Shown: piece by piece, positions 23,249 to 32,608 of the stretch
How positions within the stretch are numbered: position 1 is the stretch's first letter
Layout: every line of letters begins with the position of its first letter
Assembly: GCA_029747015.1 (NCBI GenBank)
Contig: JAKOGI010001328.1
Location: 32,501-96,500, forward strand
From: Carnegiea gigantea
Taxonomy: Eukaryota > Streptophyta > Magnoliopsida > Caryophyllales > Cactaceae
Length of the DNA stretch: 64,000 nt
Direction of reading: 5' to 3'
Program-made: the position numbers and the translations under genes
The notes under the pieces: model-generated
What the model saw: only the letters and a program-made list of their open reading frames with translations
What the model was told of the DNA's origin: nothing
Database searches by the model: none

Positions 23249-24859
23249 TGTTGTGTTATTATATTTAGTTTTGATGATAACAAATCCAAGTGTAAAAATC
23301 TGTCCAAGTAATGTTGCTCCGAACACGATCTCCAAACAGGCCTAACTGGTGTTTGTGATCTTTATTATATTAACTGGTTTGCTACATGTGAGAATGTCTT
23401 CTAGACAGGTTTTACTTGGTGATTCTATATTAAGTCAAGAACACCAACTCGACAGTTGATTGTAAAGCGTGTTCCTGAACTCTAGCAATGCAAAGAATAA
23501 CCCCAGCAAACAAGGTGGCCTTGGTGTTCACAGCAGCTCTACAAATCTCGGACAAGATGACTGGTTCAAAATAAGAAGTCTTGGGTATATAGGTTTTATT
23601 TAATTAGACTCTTGTTAATATGCCAATATTGAAAACATCATTTTTAAATACTTCTTGAATCGGTACTTGCGCTAAGTGCTTCAGAACACCAGTTGCGAAC
23701 AACCCTGCGAACAGGGTGCCTAGGGTGTTTCTGAACTGCAGTGGCCATACCCGATTATTTTTGAAAAATTCATTTTGGTTGGCCAAGATCTCTAGAATAC
23801 TTTCCTTGAATTTCAAAACTGCTATTTCTCTGGAAAGGATATTTCCTGAAAATATTTTGGGAGAATTTCGAAAATAAGTTTTGGAGATTTGCCAAAACTT
23901 AAAGGAAAAAATTTCCTTTGACTATATTTTCGGATTTGGTAAAAGCTGAAAATCTCTTTAAACCTCTTCACGGTTATGGGAAGATAAGGGTTATCTTTTA
24001 AGACAACAAAATCCCTTATATTTTAGGATAAATTAATCATTAGCCGTTGGATAATTTTGCAAAACAATTTCCATACTTAGCTGATTCTGTGGTTTATGAC
24101 CGTTGGTTTTTTTGTTTAAAAGCCTCAGCTTTTTCTCTCCCAGCACATACACACAGACAGATATATACAGATATTCAAAACACTCGAAAAACAGAGAGAT
24201 AGAAAACTCGGTTTGAATTTGCATAAACACAGCCTTTTGAAAAATCCAGGAAAATCAGAAAACTCGGTTTACACTCAAAGATTCTTGAGCTTCATTCTGA
24301 AAAGCAAACCGTGACAAGCTGTGTTTGATTTTGAGTTTTCATACCATTGGCATAATAGGATCTTCATTGTACCTTACATCTGCTTAGTGAGAAGCACCCC
24401 CTGTAAGGTGTTTGTAACCTGATCTTGAATCAGAAAAGTGAGTGAGTGTGTCCTAGTCGTGTGGACTTGGACGTGTCTAATCTTGCGAAGGTTGGACGTG
24501 GTGTAACCTGTCTTTGGGAAGAAGGTTACGTGGTTGCAAGTTGTAACAAGGTGTGTTACATTTGTAACGTGTGAAGCCCGTTAGTGAAAGTGGTTAAATC
24601 CTACACGAGGTAGGTCGTGGTTTTTCACACCTCAGTTGGGCTAGAGGTGTTTTCCACGTAAAAATTGTGTGTGCTTTATTTTCCGCATCTATCTTGGTGA
24701 TTTTCGCCTCTGCAATATTTGAGAACACCCCGTGCAAACAAGCTATCAGGGTGTTTGTCACTTGAGAACAACCTCTGTGAGGGTGTTTGTTATCTACAAC
24801 GCGAAAATCAGATACCACAATTCACCCCCTCTTATGGTTGGATACTCACGAACTCAACA
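23249..24859 (+). repeat. 5' LTR of Copia element 2
   Basis: TGTTGTGTTATTATATTTAG...ACGAACTCAACA. TATA-like words lie at about 23586 (GGTATATAGG) and about 24160 (AGATATATACAG), so the U3/R border is unsettled. It contains several GGTGTTT/GAACACC words, including a paired set at 23681-23732. It is about 1.2% diverged from the 3' LTR by eye. Confidence 0.95.
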
Positions 24860-24861
24860 AG

Positions 24862-24873
24862 TGGTATCAGAGC
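24862..24873 (+). other. Primer-binding site of Copia element 2
   Basis: TGGTATCAGAGC lies two bases after the 5' LTR and is complementary to the 3' end of plant initiator-Met tRNA. Confidence 0.93.
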
Positions 24874-24915
24874 GGGTTCTTTTACAAAAGGTTAACACCT
24901 TGAGAGATTCTGAAG

Positions 24916-26649
24916 ATGAGTACCCCACAAGGAATTCTTGAAGGGCAATCCATTACTCGTCCACCCTATTTCAACGGCCAACATTATAGTTGGTGGAAGA
25001 ATAGGATGGAGAACTATATTCAGGCAGAAGATTATGAATTATGGATGCTCATCAAGAACGGGCCCCTTGTTCCCACCAAGGTGCTTGAAGATGGTAAGAA
25101 GGTTCCCAAGGAATCCATAGAATTTGATACCGAGGACTACAAGAAAATGGAGAAAAATGCCAAAGCCAAAAAGCTTCTATATTTTGGCCTAGGACCCGAT
25201 GAATACACTCGCATCTCTGAGTGTGAATCAGCCCAAGCTATCTGGAATGCTCTGCAAGTTGCTCATGAAGGTACGAGTCAAGTTAAACAATCTAGAATTG
25301 AGCTACTTATGCGACAATATGAGTTGTTTGATATAGGGGATCATGAAACTGTGATGGACATGTATACATGGTTCACCCACATCACGAACGAGTTAAAATC
25401 CCTGGGAAGATCTTTCACCACTGAAGAGTTGGTGAGGAAAATCCTCAGAATTTCACCTCGCACGTGGGAGGCCAAAGTAACAGCCATCCAAGAGGCTAAA
25501 GACATGAACCAGATCACCTTCGACGAGTTGATTGGTAATCTCCACACCTATGAACTCCAAAAGAACTCACAGCAAAGAGAGGAGCAAAAGAAGGATCGTG
25601 GGCTTGCCTTGAAAGCACATAAGGACACTGACTCTGACCTTGAAGATGAAGAAATGGCCCGAATGTCCAGAAAATTCAAGAAATTCTTCAAAAATGTCAA
25701 GGAAAATAACAAAAGAAAAGACTTCAGCAAGTCCAGAAACACCTCCAAAGAACAGCTCACAGGGTGTTTCAAGTGCGGCAAACCAGATCACTTAGTCAAG
25801 AATTGCCCTCTGCTTCGAGAAGATCAAATGCCTGAACACCCTCGAAAACAGGGTCGAAAACACCCTATAAACAATCTGGGCAGACGATTCTCGAAAGCTA
25901 TGCTGGCTGCTTGGGGAGATTCCTCTGAGGATGAAGGAGAATCTGAAGCTGAAGAAGGAGTCGTAGCACTTATGGCACAAAGTGATTCAGATTCAGATGA
26001 TGAATCAACAATCAGCTTCTCAGATCTCAAGAACAAGGTACATGGTCTTAACAAAGCCACTTTAGAAGAACTTCTATATAATTTGATAGACACATGTGCT
26101 GATCTAAAAAGAGAAGTTCGTGACCTAGAGCTTGAAAATGAAATTCTTAAAAATGAAAAACTCGGTTTACATGAAAATGTTAATATACTCAAAGAAAACC
26201 TCTTTATAAAAGAAGGAGATTACTCTCGAATAGAGGAAAAACTCTTTGAGGTGGAAGGAATGGTTGAGTCCCTGCTCAAAGAGAATAAGGGTTTGCATGG
26301 TAATAAAGAAAAACTGGAAACCGAGCTTAGCACAAACAAACGATGGAACAAATCTTCACAGGCCCTTGCTTGGTTAAACACTCACCACAGTCGAAACAGA
26401 AAGGAACTTGGGTATAAGCCTAAACGAACAGTTTACCCAATTCATAGGAAGTATGTGGGATTACCTGAAAACATTATTTGCTTTCATTGTGGTAAAACTG
26501 GTCACTATCGATATTCTTGTCCTTTAAGAAAACATGCCAATAAAAAGAATGAAAGGTATGTGAAACAAATCTGGATTAGAAAAGATGAGCTTTACATGTC
26601 TAAAGGAATGGGCCCCAAGTGGATCTGGGTTCCCAAAACTAACCCGTGA
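24916..26649 (+). CDS. gag: Gag of Copia element 2, intact
   Basis: 577-residue capsid/nucleocapsid protein. The ATG at 24916 (MSTPQGILEGQS) is the first ATG that opens the long frame after the PBS. Residues 1-220 form the copia-type gag domain (WWKNRMENYIQ, SRIELLMRQYELF, TEELVRKILRI). A Lys-rich linker follows. The first zinc knuckle CFKCGKPDHLVKNC is at residues 284-297. Then come an acidic Ser/Asp region (SDSDSDDEST), a coiled coil at about residues 378-475 rich in Leu/Glu/Lys heptads, and a second zinc knuckle CFHCGKTGHYRYSC at 522-535. The length exceeds that of most copia gags, as in SIRE-type elements. It ends at TGA 26647-26649. Pol follows in the same frame, so Gag alone is the default product and Gag-Pol needs readthrough or RNA processing. 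Confidence 0.93.
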   Translation: MSTPQGILEGQSITRPPYFNGQHYSWWKNRMENYIQAEDYELWMLIKNGPLVPTKVLEDGKKVPKESIEFDTEDYKKMEKNAKAKKLLYFGLGPDEYTRISECESAQAIWNALQVAHEGTSQVKQSRIELLMRQYELFDIGDHETVMDMYTWFTHITNELKSLGRSFTTEELVRKILRISPRTWEAKVTAIQEAKDMNQITFDELIGNLHTYELQKNSQQREEQKKDRGLALKAHKDTDSDLEDEEMARMSRKFKKFFKNVKENNKRKDFSKSRNTSKEQLTGCFKCGKPDHLVKNCPLLREDQMPEHPRKQGRKHPINNLGRRFSKAMLAAWGDSSEDEGESEAEEGVVALMAQSDSDSDDESTISFSDLKNKVHGLNKATLEELLYNLIDTCADLKREVRDLELENEILKNEKLGLHENVNILKENLFIKEGDYSRIEEKLFEVEGMVESLLKENKGLHGNKEKLETELSTNKRWNKSSQALAWLNTHHSRNRKELGYKPKRTVYPIHRKYVGLPENIICFHCGKTGHYRYSCPLRKHANKKNERYVKQIWIRKDELYMSKGMGPKWIWVPKTNP

Positions 26650-29600
26650 TTTGTTTTGCAGGCTGAAGTGAGAGAGAACAATCCCGTAAACAACCCAGCA
26701 AACAGGGTAAGAAACACCCTGTCAAACAGATCAGAAAACAACCTTGAAAACAGGCAGCTGTGGTATGTTGATAGTGGGTGTTCGCGGCACATGACTGGAG
26801 AAAGATCAAATTTTCTCTCACTTACAGCTTTGAATGGTGGGAGTGTAGCATTTGGAAACGGCAAGTCTGGGACAATTGTCGGTATAGGTAATATTGGTAA
26901 AACTCTCTCCCACTCAATTGATAATGTGCACTTGGTTGATGGTTTAAAGCACAATTTGCTAAGTGTGTCCCAACTGTGTGACAAGAACAACCTAGTGGTG
27001 TTTTCACGAACACGTTGCTTGGTTGTAAATGATGACGCAGGAGATGTTGTGTTGAGGGGGAAGCGATGTCAAAATGTTTATAAAGTTTGTATTTCCACTC
27101 TTCCCCAAAATAATCTGACTTGTTTAAATGCATTAAATGATGATATAATGCTATGGCACAAGAGACTAGGTCATGCAAGCTTATCCTTGTTAAACAAACT
27201 TGTTTCAAAAGACCTAGTTATTGGACTACCTTCCATCAAATTTAATGATGACAAGGTATGTAAAGCTTGTGCAAAAGGCAAACAAGTCAGATCTTCTTTT
27301 AAATCGAAAAGGTGTGTAAGCACTACTCGACCTCTAGAATTGCTACACATTGATTTGTGTGGTCCCATGAGGATAACTAGTAGAGGTGGGAAAAAGTATG
27401 TGCTTGTGGTAGTGGATGATTACTCTCAATTTACTTGGACCTTGTTTTTGGCATCCAAAGATGAAACCTTTGAGAATTTTATTGCCTTTCTCAAAAAGGT
27501 TGAAAAGAGAGTAGGACACTCCTTAATCAGCTTAAGATCTGATCATGGAACTGAGTTTGAAAATGCAAGTTTTATTAACTATTGTAATGAACATGGTGTT
27601 GATCATAACTTCTCAGCCCCAAGATCACCCCAACAAAATGGGGTGGTTGAGCGCAAAAATCGCACCCTGGAAGACATGACCAGAACAATGCTTATTGCCA
27701 GTGGTCTTCCTAGGTATTTCTGGGCAGAAGCATTGAACACCTCATGTTACATTATAAATAGATGCATGATCAGACCTATGTTGAATAAAACTCCTTATGA
27801 ACTTTTCAAAGGCAGAAAACCCAATATTACGCACCTAAGAACATTTGGTTGTAAGTGTTTTGTGCATAATAATGGGAAGGATGCCTTAGGAAAGTTTGAT
27901 CCAAGAAGTGATGAGGCAATACTTCTTGGCTATTCTTCTCACAGCAAGGCATACAAAGTCTTTAACAAAAGAACCTTGTGTGTTGAGGAAAGTGTGCATG
28001 TACTTTTTGATGAATCTAACGTGTTGAGTGAGAATGATGCACAGGAAGATGAACTTGAATTAGGTCTTGTTCGAAAAGAAGTATTGCTCCAAGATAAATG
28101 AGGTAAGAACACCATGGCGAAAACAACTCCTGAAGGTGTTCCTCAGAACAGCAGGCAAGGTGAACACCAAACAGGGGAAAACACCACTGAACCCTGTTCG
28201 GAACCATGTTCTTCAGGAATAAGGTTACAAACAGGTGCAGAAACAGGATCAGGAGGTGTTCTTGAGCCTGATCCTACACACATTTCAGTTAGAACAGAGC
28301 ATGTGTCTGTGGATCCTCTTACTCCACGACCATGGAAGCACCATAGTTCGCATCCTCTTGATCAAATCTTGTCAGATATTAATACTGGAGTGCAAACTAG
28401 ATCTAAACTAAAGAATTTTTGTGCTTTCTATGCTTTTCTTTCTAACATTGAGCCAAAAAGTGTGAATGAAGCTCTTGCAGATTCAGATTGGATCATGGCT
28501 ATGCAAGAAGAGCTTCATCAATTTGAAAGAAACAAGGTATGGCACCTTGTACCTAAACCTGCAGAGAGAACAATCATTGGAACCAAGTGGGTGTTCCGAA
28601 ACAAACTGGATGAGTCAGGAACAGTCACCAGGAACAAGGCACGGCTGGTTGTACAAGGATACAATCAAGAAGAAGGGATCGATTACGAAGAAACCTTTGC
28701 ACCAGTTGCTAGAATTGAGGCTATTCGAATTTTAATAGCCTTTGCAGCTCATATGAAATCAAGCTATATCAAATGGATGTTAAAAGTGCATTCCTAAACG
28801 GATACCTTAAAGAAGAGGTGTATGTCAAACAACCCCCTGGTTTTGAAAATGGTGATTTTCCAAATCATGTTTTTAAACTTGACAAGGCACTTTATGGTTT
28901 AAAACAAGCTCCAAGAGCTTGGTATGAACGGTTGTCAAGTTTTTTACTTGAAAATGATTTTAGAAGAGGCAAGGTAGACAATACCTTGTTTCTAAAATCT
29001 AAGGGGGAACATTTTTTGATTGTCCAAATATATGTTGATGACATCATATTTGATGCAACTCATCATGATTTATGTAATGAATTTTCAAATATGATGAGGA
29101 GTGAGTTTGAGATGAGCATGATGGGTGAGCTTAATTTTTTCTTAGGCTTACAAATCAAGCAAACTCCAAACAGCACCATGATCCATCAGCAAAAGTATAT
29201 CAAGGAATTACTTAAGCGTTTTGGGATGGAGTCGGCCAAACCCATAGACACTCCTATTTCTCCTTTAACCAAGTTGGTTATGGATGATGGGAGTCCCTCA
29301 GTTGAGGAGAAACTCTATCGGGGTATGATTGGGTCACTCTTATACCTAACCGCTAGTAGACCTGATATTGTTTTTAGTGTTGGTTTATGTGCCCGTTTTC
29401 AGTCTAATCCTAAGGAAACTCATCTTAAGGCTGTTAAACGGATACTAAGGTATTTGAAACATACACCCAATTTAGCTCTATGGTATCCTAAAGGTTGCAA
29501 TTTTGATCTTGTTGGATATGCTGATGCTGACTATGCTGGATTCCTAGTTGATAGAAAGAGTACCTCAGGTATGGCTCACTTTCTTGGACCTTGTTTGGTA

Positions 29601-29975
29601 TCTTGGGCTACCAAGAAGCAACATTCAGTTGCCATGTCCACGGCAGAAGCTGAATATGTTGCAGCAGCTTCATGTTGTGCTCAACTGTTGTGGATAAGGC
29701 AACAGCTTAAGGACTTTTGTGTTGACATTGGATGCATTCCTATTTTTTGTGATAACACAAGTGCAATTAATATTGCCAAAAATCCATGTCAACATAAAAG
29801 AACAAAGCATATTGACATTCGACGTCATTTCTTGAGAGATAATGTCGAAAAGGGTTTAATCTCTATGAATTTTTGCTCAACGGAAAGTTAGATTGCTGAT
29901 ATATTCACTAAGGCACTAGCTAGAGACCTTTTTGAGAGAAATAGACTGGAACTAGGGTTGGTGAGAACACCCTGA
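26650..29975 (+). pseudogene. pol: pol of Copia element 2 (PR-INT-RT-RNase H), three lesions
   Basis: Same domain order as copy 1. The protease DSG codons are at 26770-26778. The integrase zinc finger is near 27156-27270, and the D,D,E core near 27350 (HIDLCGPM), 27540 (SDHGTEFE) and 27649 (ERKNR). RT runs from about 28440, with YVDD at 29031-29042. RNase H Asp residues lie at GYADADY (29514-29534). Lesions compared with copy 1: CGA to TGA at 28099-28101 in the INT-RT linker; loss of one G near 28756, inside RT; TAG at 29889-29891 inside RNase H. The true end is the TGA at 29973-29975. The residue after the YVDD box region is Asp (IIFDATH) where copy 1 has Gly. The frame before the 28756 deletion is the gag frame. 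This copy cannot supply its own RT. Confidence 0.93.
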
Positions 29976-30477
29976 GATACTTGTTTCCAGAACATGAACT
30001 GGGTTTGGTAAGATCAACCTTTACACCCTGTTCTCTCCCCCTGTTTGCAAATTTTATTAATAACGGATGTGATTGCATATGCCCGTATTGCATGCATTTT
30101 TTTTCCTTATCTACTTAGTACAGCATAAGGGGATGTACTGGAGCCGTCTTAATGCCATTCAGTCGAATCAGATCAGACGGCAAAGAACAGGCATAATACA
30201 GAGAACAGGTACGCCCTTTGGTTGCTCGGTGGCATAATACAGAGAACAGGTACGCCCCTTGGTTGCTTGGTGTGTTCGCTTTCCTTCCCAAGGCACAAGA
30301 TGTTATTGCTCCTACCCGTTGCAATTCAAGAGATCTTCTCAAAGATTCGGCTGCTCTCTCTCTCTCTCTCTCTCTCTTTTTATGCCCTGCTCTTAGTACT
30401 ATCGTTTGTCTTGCCCTCAAGCAAAAACCGAACATCCTGCAAACTCCTTAAACCCTAATCTCTCTCCTCTAGCAACA
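29976..30477 (+). promoter_or_regulatory. pol to additional-ORF interval: leader with repeats
   Basis: Non-coding 0.5 kb. A 41-bp unit is tandemly duplicated (30190-30230, 30231-30271); copy 1 has a single unit. A (CT)n run lies at about 30354-30377 and a telo-box AAACCCTAA at 30450-30458. The ATG at 30478 sits in AACAATGGC, a strong plant start context. The interval looks like the 5' leader of a cellular gene. A separate promoter is possible but not shown. Confidence 0.5.
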
Positions 30478-32334
30478 ATGGCTTCCAACAACACTCTTCA
30501 ATCGAAAGCCCTCGTTCTTTCTTCCTCAATTCCTGCTCCTTCTCGCCCAATTCTTTACAAGCCTTTCCAATTTCTGAATCGCTTGTCTCTAAAATCAGTG
30601 GGAATGGGGATGGATGATATTCCCTTTGAATGTGGAAGGGAATTGGTGTTCCTCGTAGGGGCAATTGCTTGTCCCATTTCAGTTGAGTCAGAGGGAACAA
30701 AGTCGGGGTCTCAAGAACAATTCTTGGAAACCCCTGAAGGGTTTAATTTTGAGCCCTGTTTCTCTGACACCGCGACAGAAACAGGGGCTGCCTCTGTCGA
30801 AGGTGTGGTTGTGGAGGATCTGCCTGTTGACTTCCAAGGGAAGTCGAATGAGTCGTCCGAGGAGAGTCTCGAGAAGAATTCTCTCCCTGAGGCTGAAACC
30901 CCCACTCCGGTCGCTCGAACTGGAGAGAAAAGGAAGAGGGTGAAAATCGTGGCTAGGCGTAGTAGAACGCCAAGAACAAGGCCACAACCAAGGTCTCAAC
31001 CCTCACAAACTCCCTCTTCTCCTCAATCCTCTAAGCCCTCTCGCAAGTCTGCGAGAATCGCTTTTCAATCCGCTCCTCGTACCTCCAAACCCTCTACTCC
31101 TATCATCGAGGAGATTTCTTCTTCTTCTGAAGGGTTCTCGAGTTCTGACTCTGAGAACACCACCTTCAAACAGGGGACACCGGTGTTTTCCGAGTCCTCT
31201 GAAGACCAAGCTCCTCCAAAACCGACCAATAAACCTGCTGTGAAGCCCTCTCCTGCCAAAACACCCCTCAAGCGAAAGCCCAGAACAGCCCCCCTACCAG
31301 AAACTACCACCTCTGTTCCTGTCCTTAAACGCCCAAAGCAGTTCACTCCCTCTCCTATGTCTGACAAACATGCGCAGTTGCTGAAGCGCAATGTCGTCAG
31401 GGGGAAGGTAGTGAATGTAAGCTTTTTCGAGGAACAGGGTCTGGGGGTGTTCTTGAACAAGCTTCGAGCCCAAGGCTGGCTTGAGTTGTTTGCAAACACC
31501 CAGCAAGGGTGTTCTGTGCCCGAGTTGGCTGAATTCTATGCCAACTGCTCTATCACAAATGGGGTGGTGACAAGTGCTGTCAATGCGTGTCATTTTTCCT
31601 TTGATGAAGCCACCCTGAGTGATATTCTGGGCATCCCCTCTCGTAGATTTGCTGTGTATGTGAGGGAAGACAAAACGGCTCTAGAAACAGCCAGGCTCTT
31701 AGAGGTGTCCAAACGCCTTAGTCAAAAACAAGGCCTGAGAACACCCCTCTCGGTTAAGAAGGGTGAAATGACCTCCCTACACCAACTACTGTTTATGTTC
31801 ACCATCAAGAACATAATACCGCGAGGTCAAGGGCGAAACTCAGCAGATGCCTTTGATCAATGTCTGGTGGACCTACTGGATCGGGAGGAACCAGTAAACC
31901 TCCCTGCAATCATGATTCGCCACATAGAGCGAATTACGAACACCACCCGGGCACATGATCTTGGCTATGGGTTTTTGTTGACAAGGGTGCTTGAGTACTT
32001 TGGGATCGTGCTCACACGAAGAGTGCCGGCCCAAATCATTGATGAAATTGGCGTTGACACCCTACTAGGGTGTGGCTATGGGGTTGGCGAAGGGTCAGTC
32101 TCCAAACAGGGTCGTCGACCACCTCGACCACCTGTTTCTGGACAACCTTCCGTCAAGGTTGAGGCTGTTCTTGAGGACAATGCTCGCCTCAAAGATGAGC
32201 TCTTAGCTGTCAAGGCTGCTCTTGCTGAGGAACGAGCTCTCTCGGCCAAACGCCATGAAGATTTGCTTGCACTTCTCTCCACTCTTGCCCCTAGCATCCC
32301 TCCTCTGCAAACGCAACCACCCCCTGCTCCCTGA
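30478..32334 (+). CDS. Additional ORF of Copia element 2, intact, 618 residues
   Basis: Protein of unknown role encoded between pol and the 3' LTR. I chose the ATG at 30478 because its context is strong and copy 1 shares it; the frame is open 24 codons further upstream. Residues 1-75 contain a conserved MDDIPFECGRELVFLVG. About 76-300 is Ser/Pro/Lys-rich and probably disordered, with basic nuclear-localisation-like clusters (GEKRKRVK, RRSRTPRTRPQPRS, PLKRKPRTAP). About 303-541 is a folded domain (GKVVNVSFFEEQGLGVF, AQGWLELF, LAEFYANC, NIIPRGQGRNS, MIRHIERI) that resembles the family annotated as putative plant transposon protein. About 558-603 is a coiled coil (LEDNARLKDELLAVKAALAE). There is no signal peptide or convincing membrane span, unlike an envelope protein. 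It sits where SIRE-type elements carry an env-like ORF. Family assignment is from memory, not a search. Confidence 0.85.
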   Translation: MASNNTLQSKALVLSSSIPAPSRPILYKPFQFLNRLSLKSVGMGMDDIPFECGRELVFLVGAIACPISVESEGTKSGSQEQFLETPEGFNFEPCFSDTATETGAASVEGVVVEDLPVDFQGKSNESSEESLEKNSLPEAETPTPVARTGEKRKRVKIVARRSRTPRTRPQPRSQPSQTPSSPQSSKPSRKSARIAFQSAPRTSKPSTPIIEEISSSSEGFSSSDSENTTFKQGTPVFSESSEDQAPPKPTNKPAVKPSPAKTPLKRKPRTAPLPETTTSVPVLKRPKQFTPSPMSDKHAQLLKRNVVRGKVVNVSFFEEQGLGVFLNKLRAQGWLELFANTQQGCSVPELAEFYANCSITNGVVTSAVNACHFSFDEATLSDILGIPSRRFAVYVREDKTALETARLLEVSKRLSQKQGLRTPLSVKKGEMTSLHQLLFMFTIKNIIPRGQGRNSADAFDQCLVDLLDREEPVNLPAIMIRHIERITNTTRAHDLGYGFLLTRVLEYFGIVLTRRVPAQIIDEIGVDTLLGCGYGVGEGSVSKQGRRPPRPPVSGQPSVKVEAVLEDNARLKDELLAVKAALAEERALSAKRHEDLLALLSTLAPSIPPLQTQPPPAP

Positions 32335-32594
32335 TTGTCTAGGCTGTTCTCTAGTCTCCTCCTTCCTTACTTTCGTTTTTGGCATTTGTAAGGTTTTTAA
32401 TGCAATATCCCTTTATTACTGCCTCTTGCAATTCTGCTATTTACTTCTTTTCTTGCATTCATAATGTTGTTTATGCTTTTTAATGATGCCAAAAGGGGGA
32501 AGTAGTCCTATTGACGAGTGGACCTTAGCATTGACTTATCCCTATCAGCATTCATTCATTTTGTGTCAATATGGTCACTTGGTTTGTCATCATC

Positions 32595-32608
32595 AAAAAG
32601 GGAGAATT
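32595..32608 (+). other. Polypurine tract of Copia element 2
   Basis: AAAAAGGGAGAATT directly abuts the 3' LTR, the plus-strand priming position. Confidence 0.85.

Noticed and set aside
30115..30435. Antisense ORF of 106 codons over the CT repeat
   Set aside because: Driven by the (GA)n run and absent as an intact frame in copy 1.
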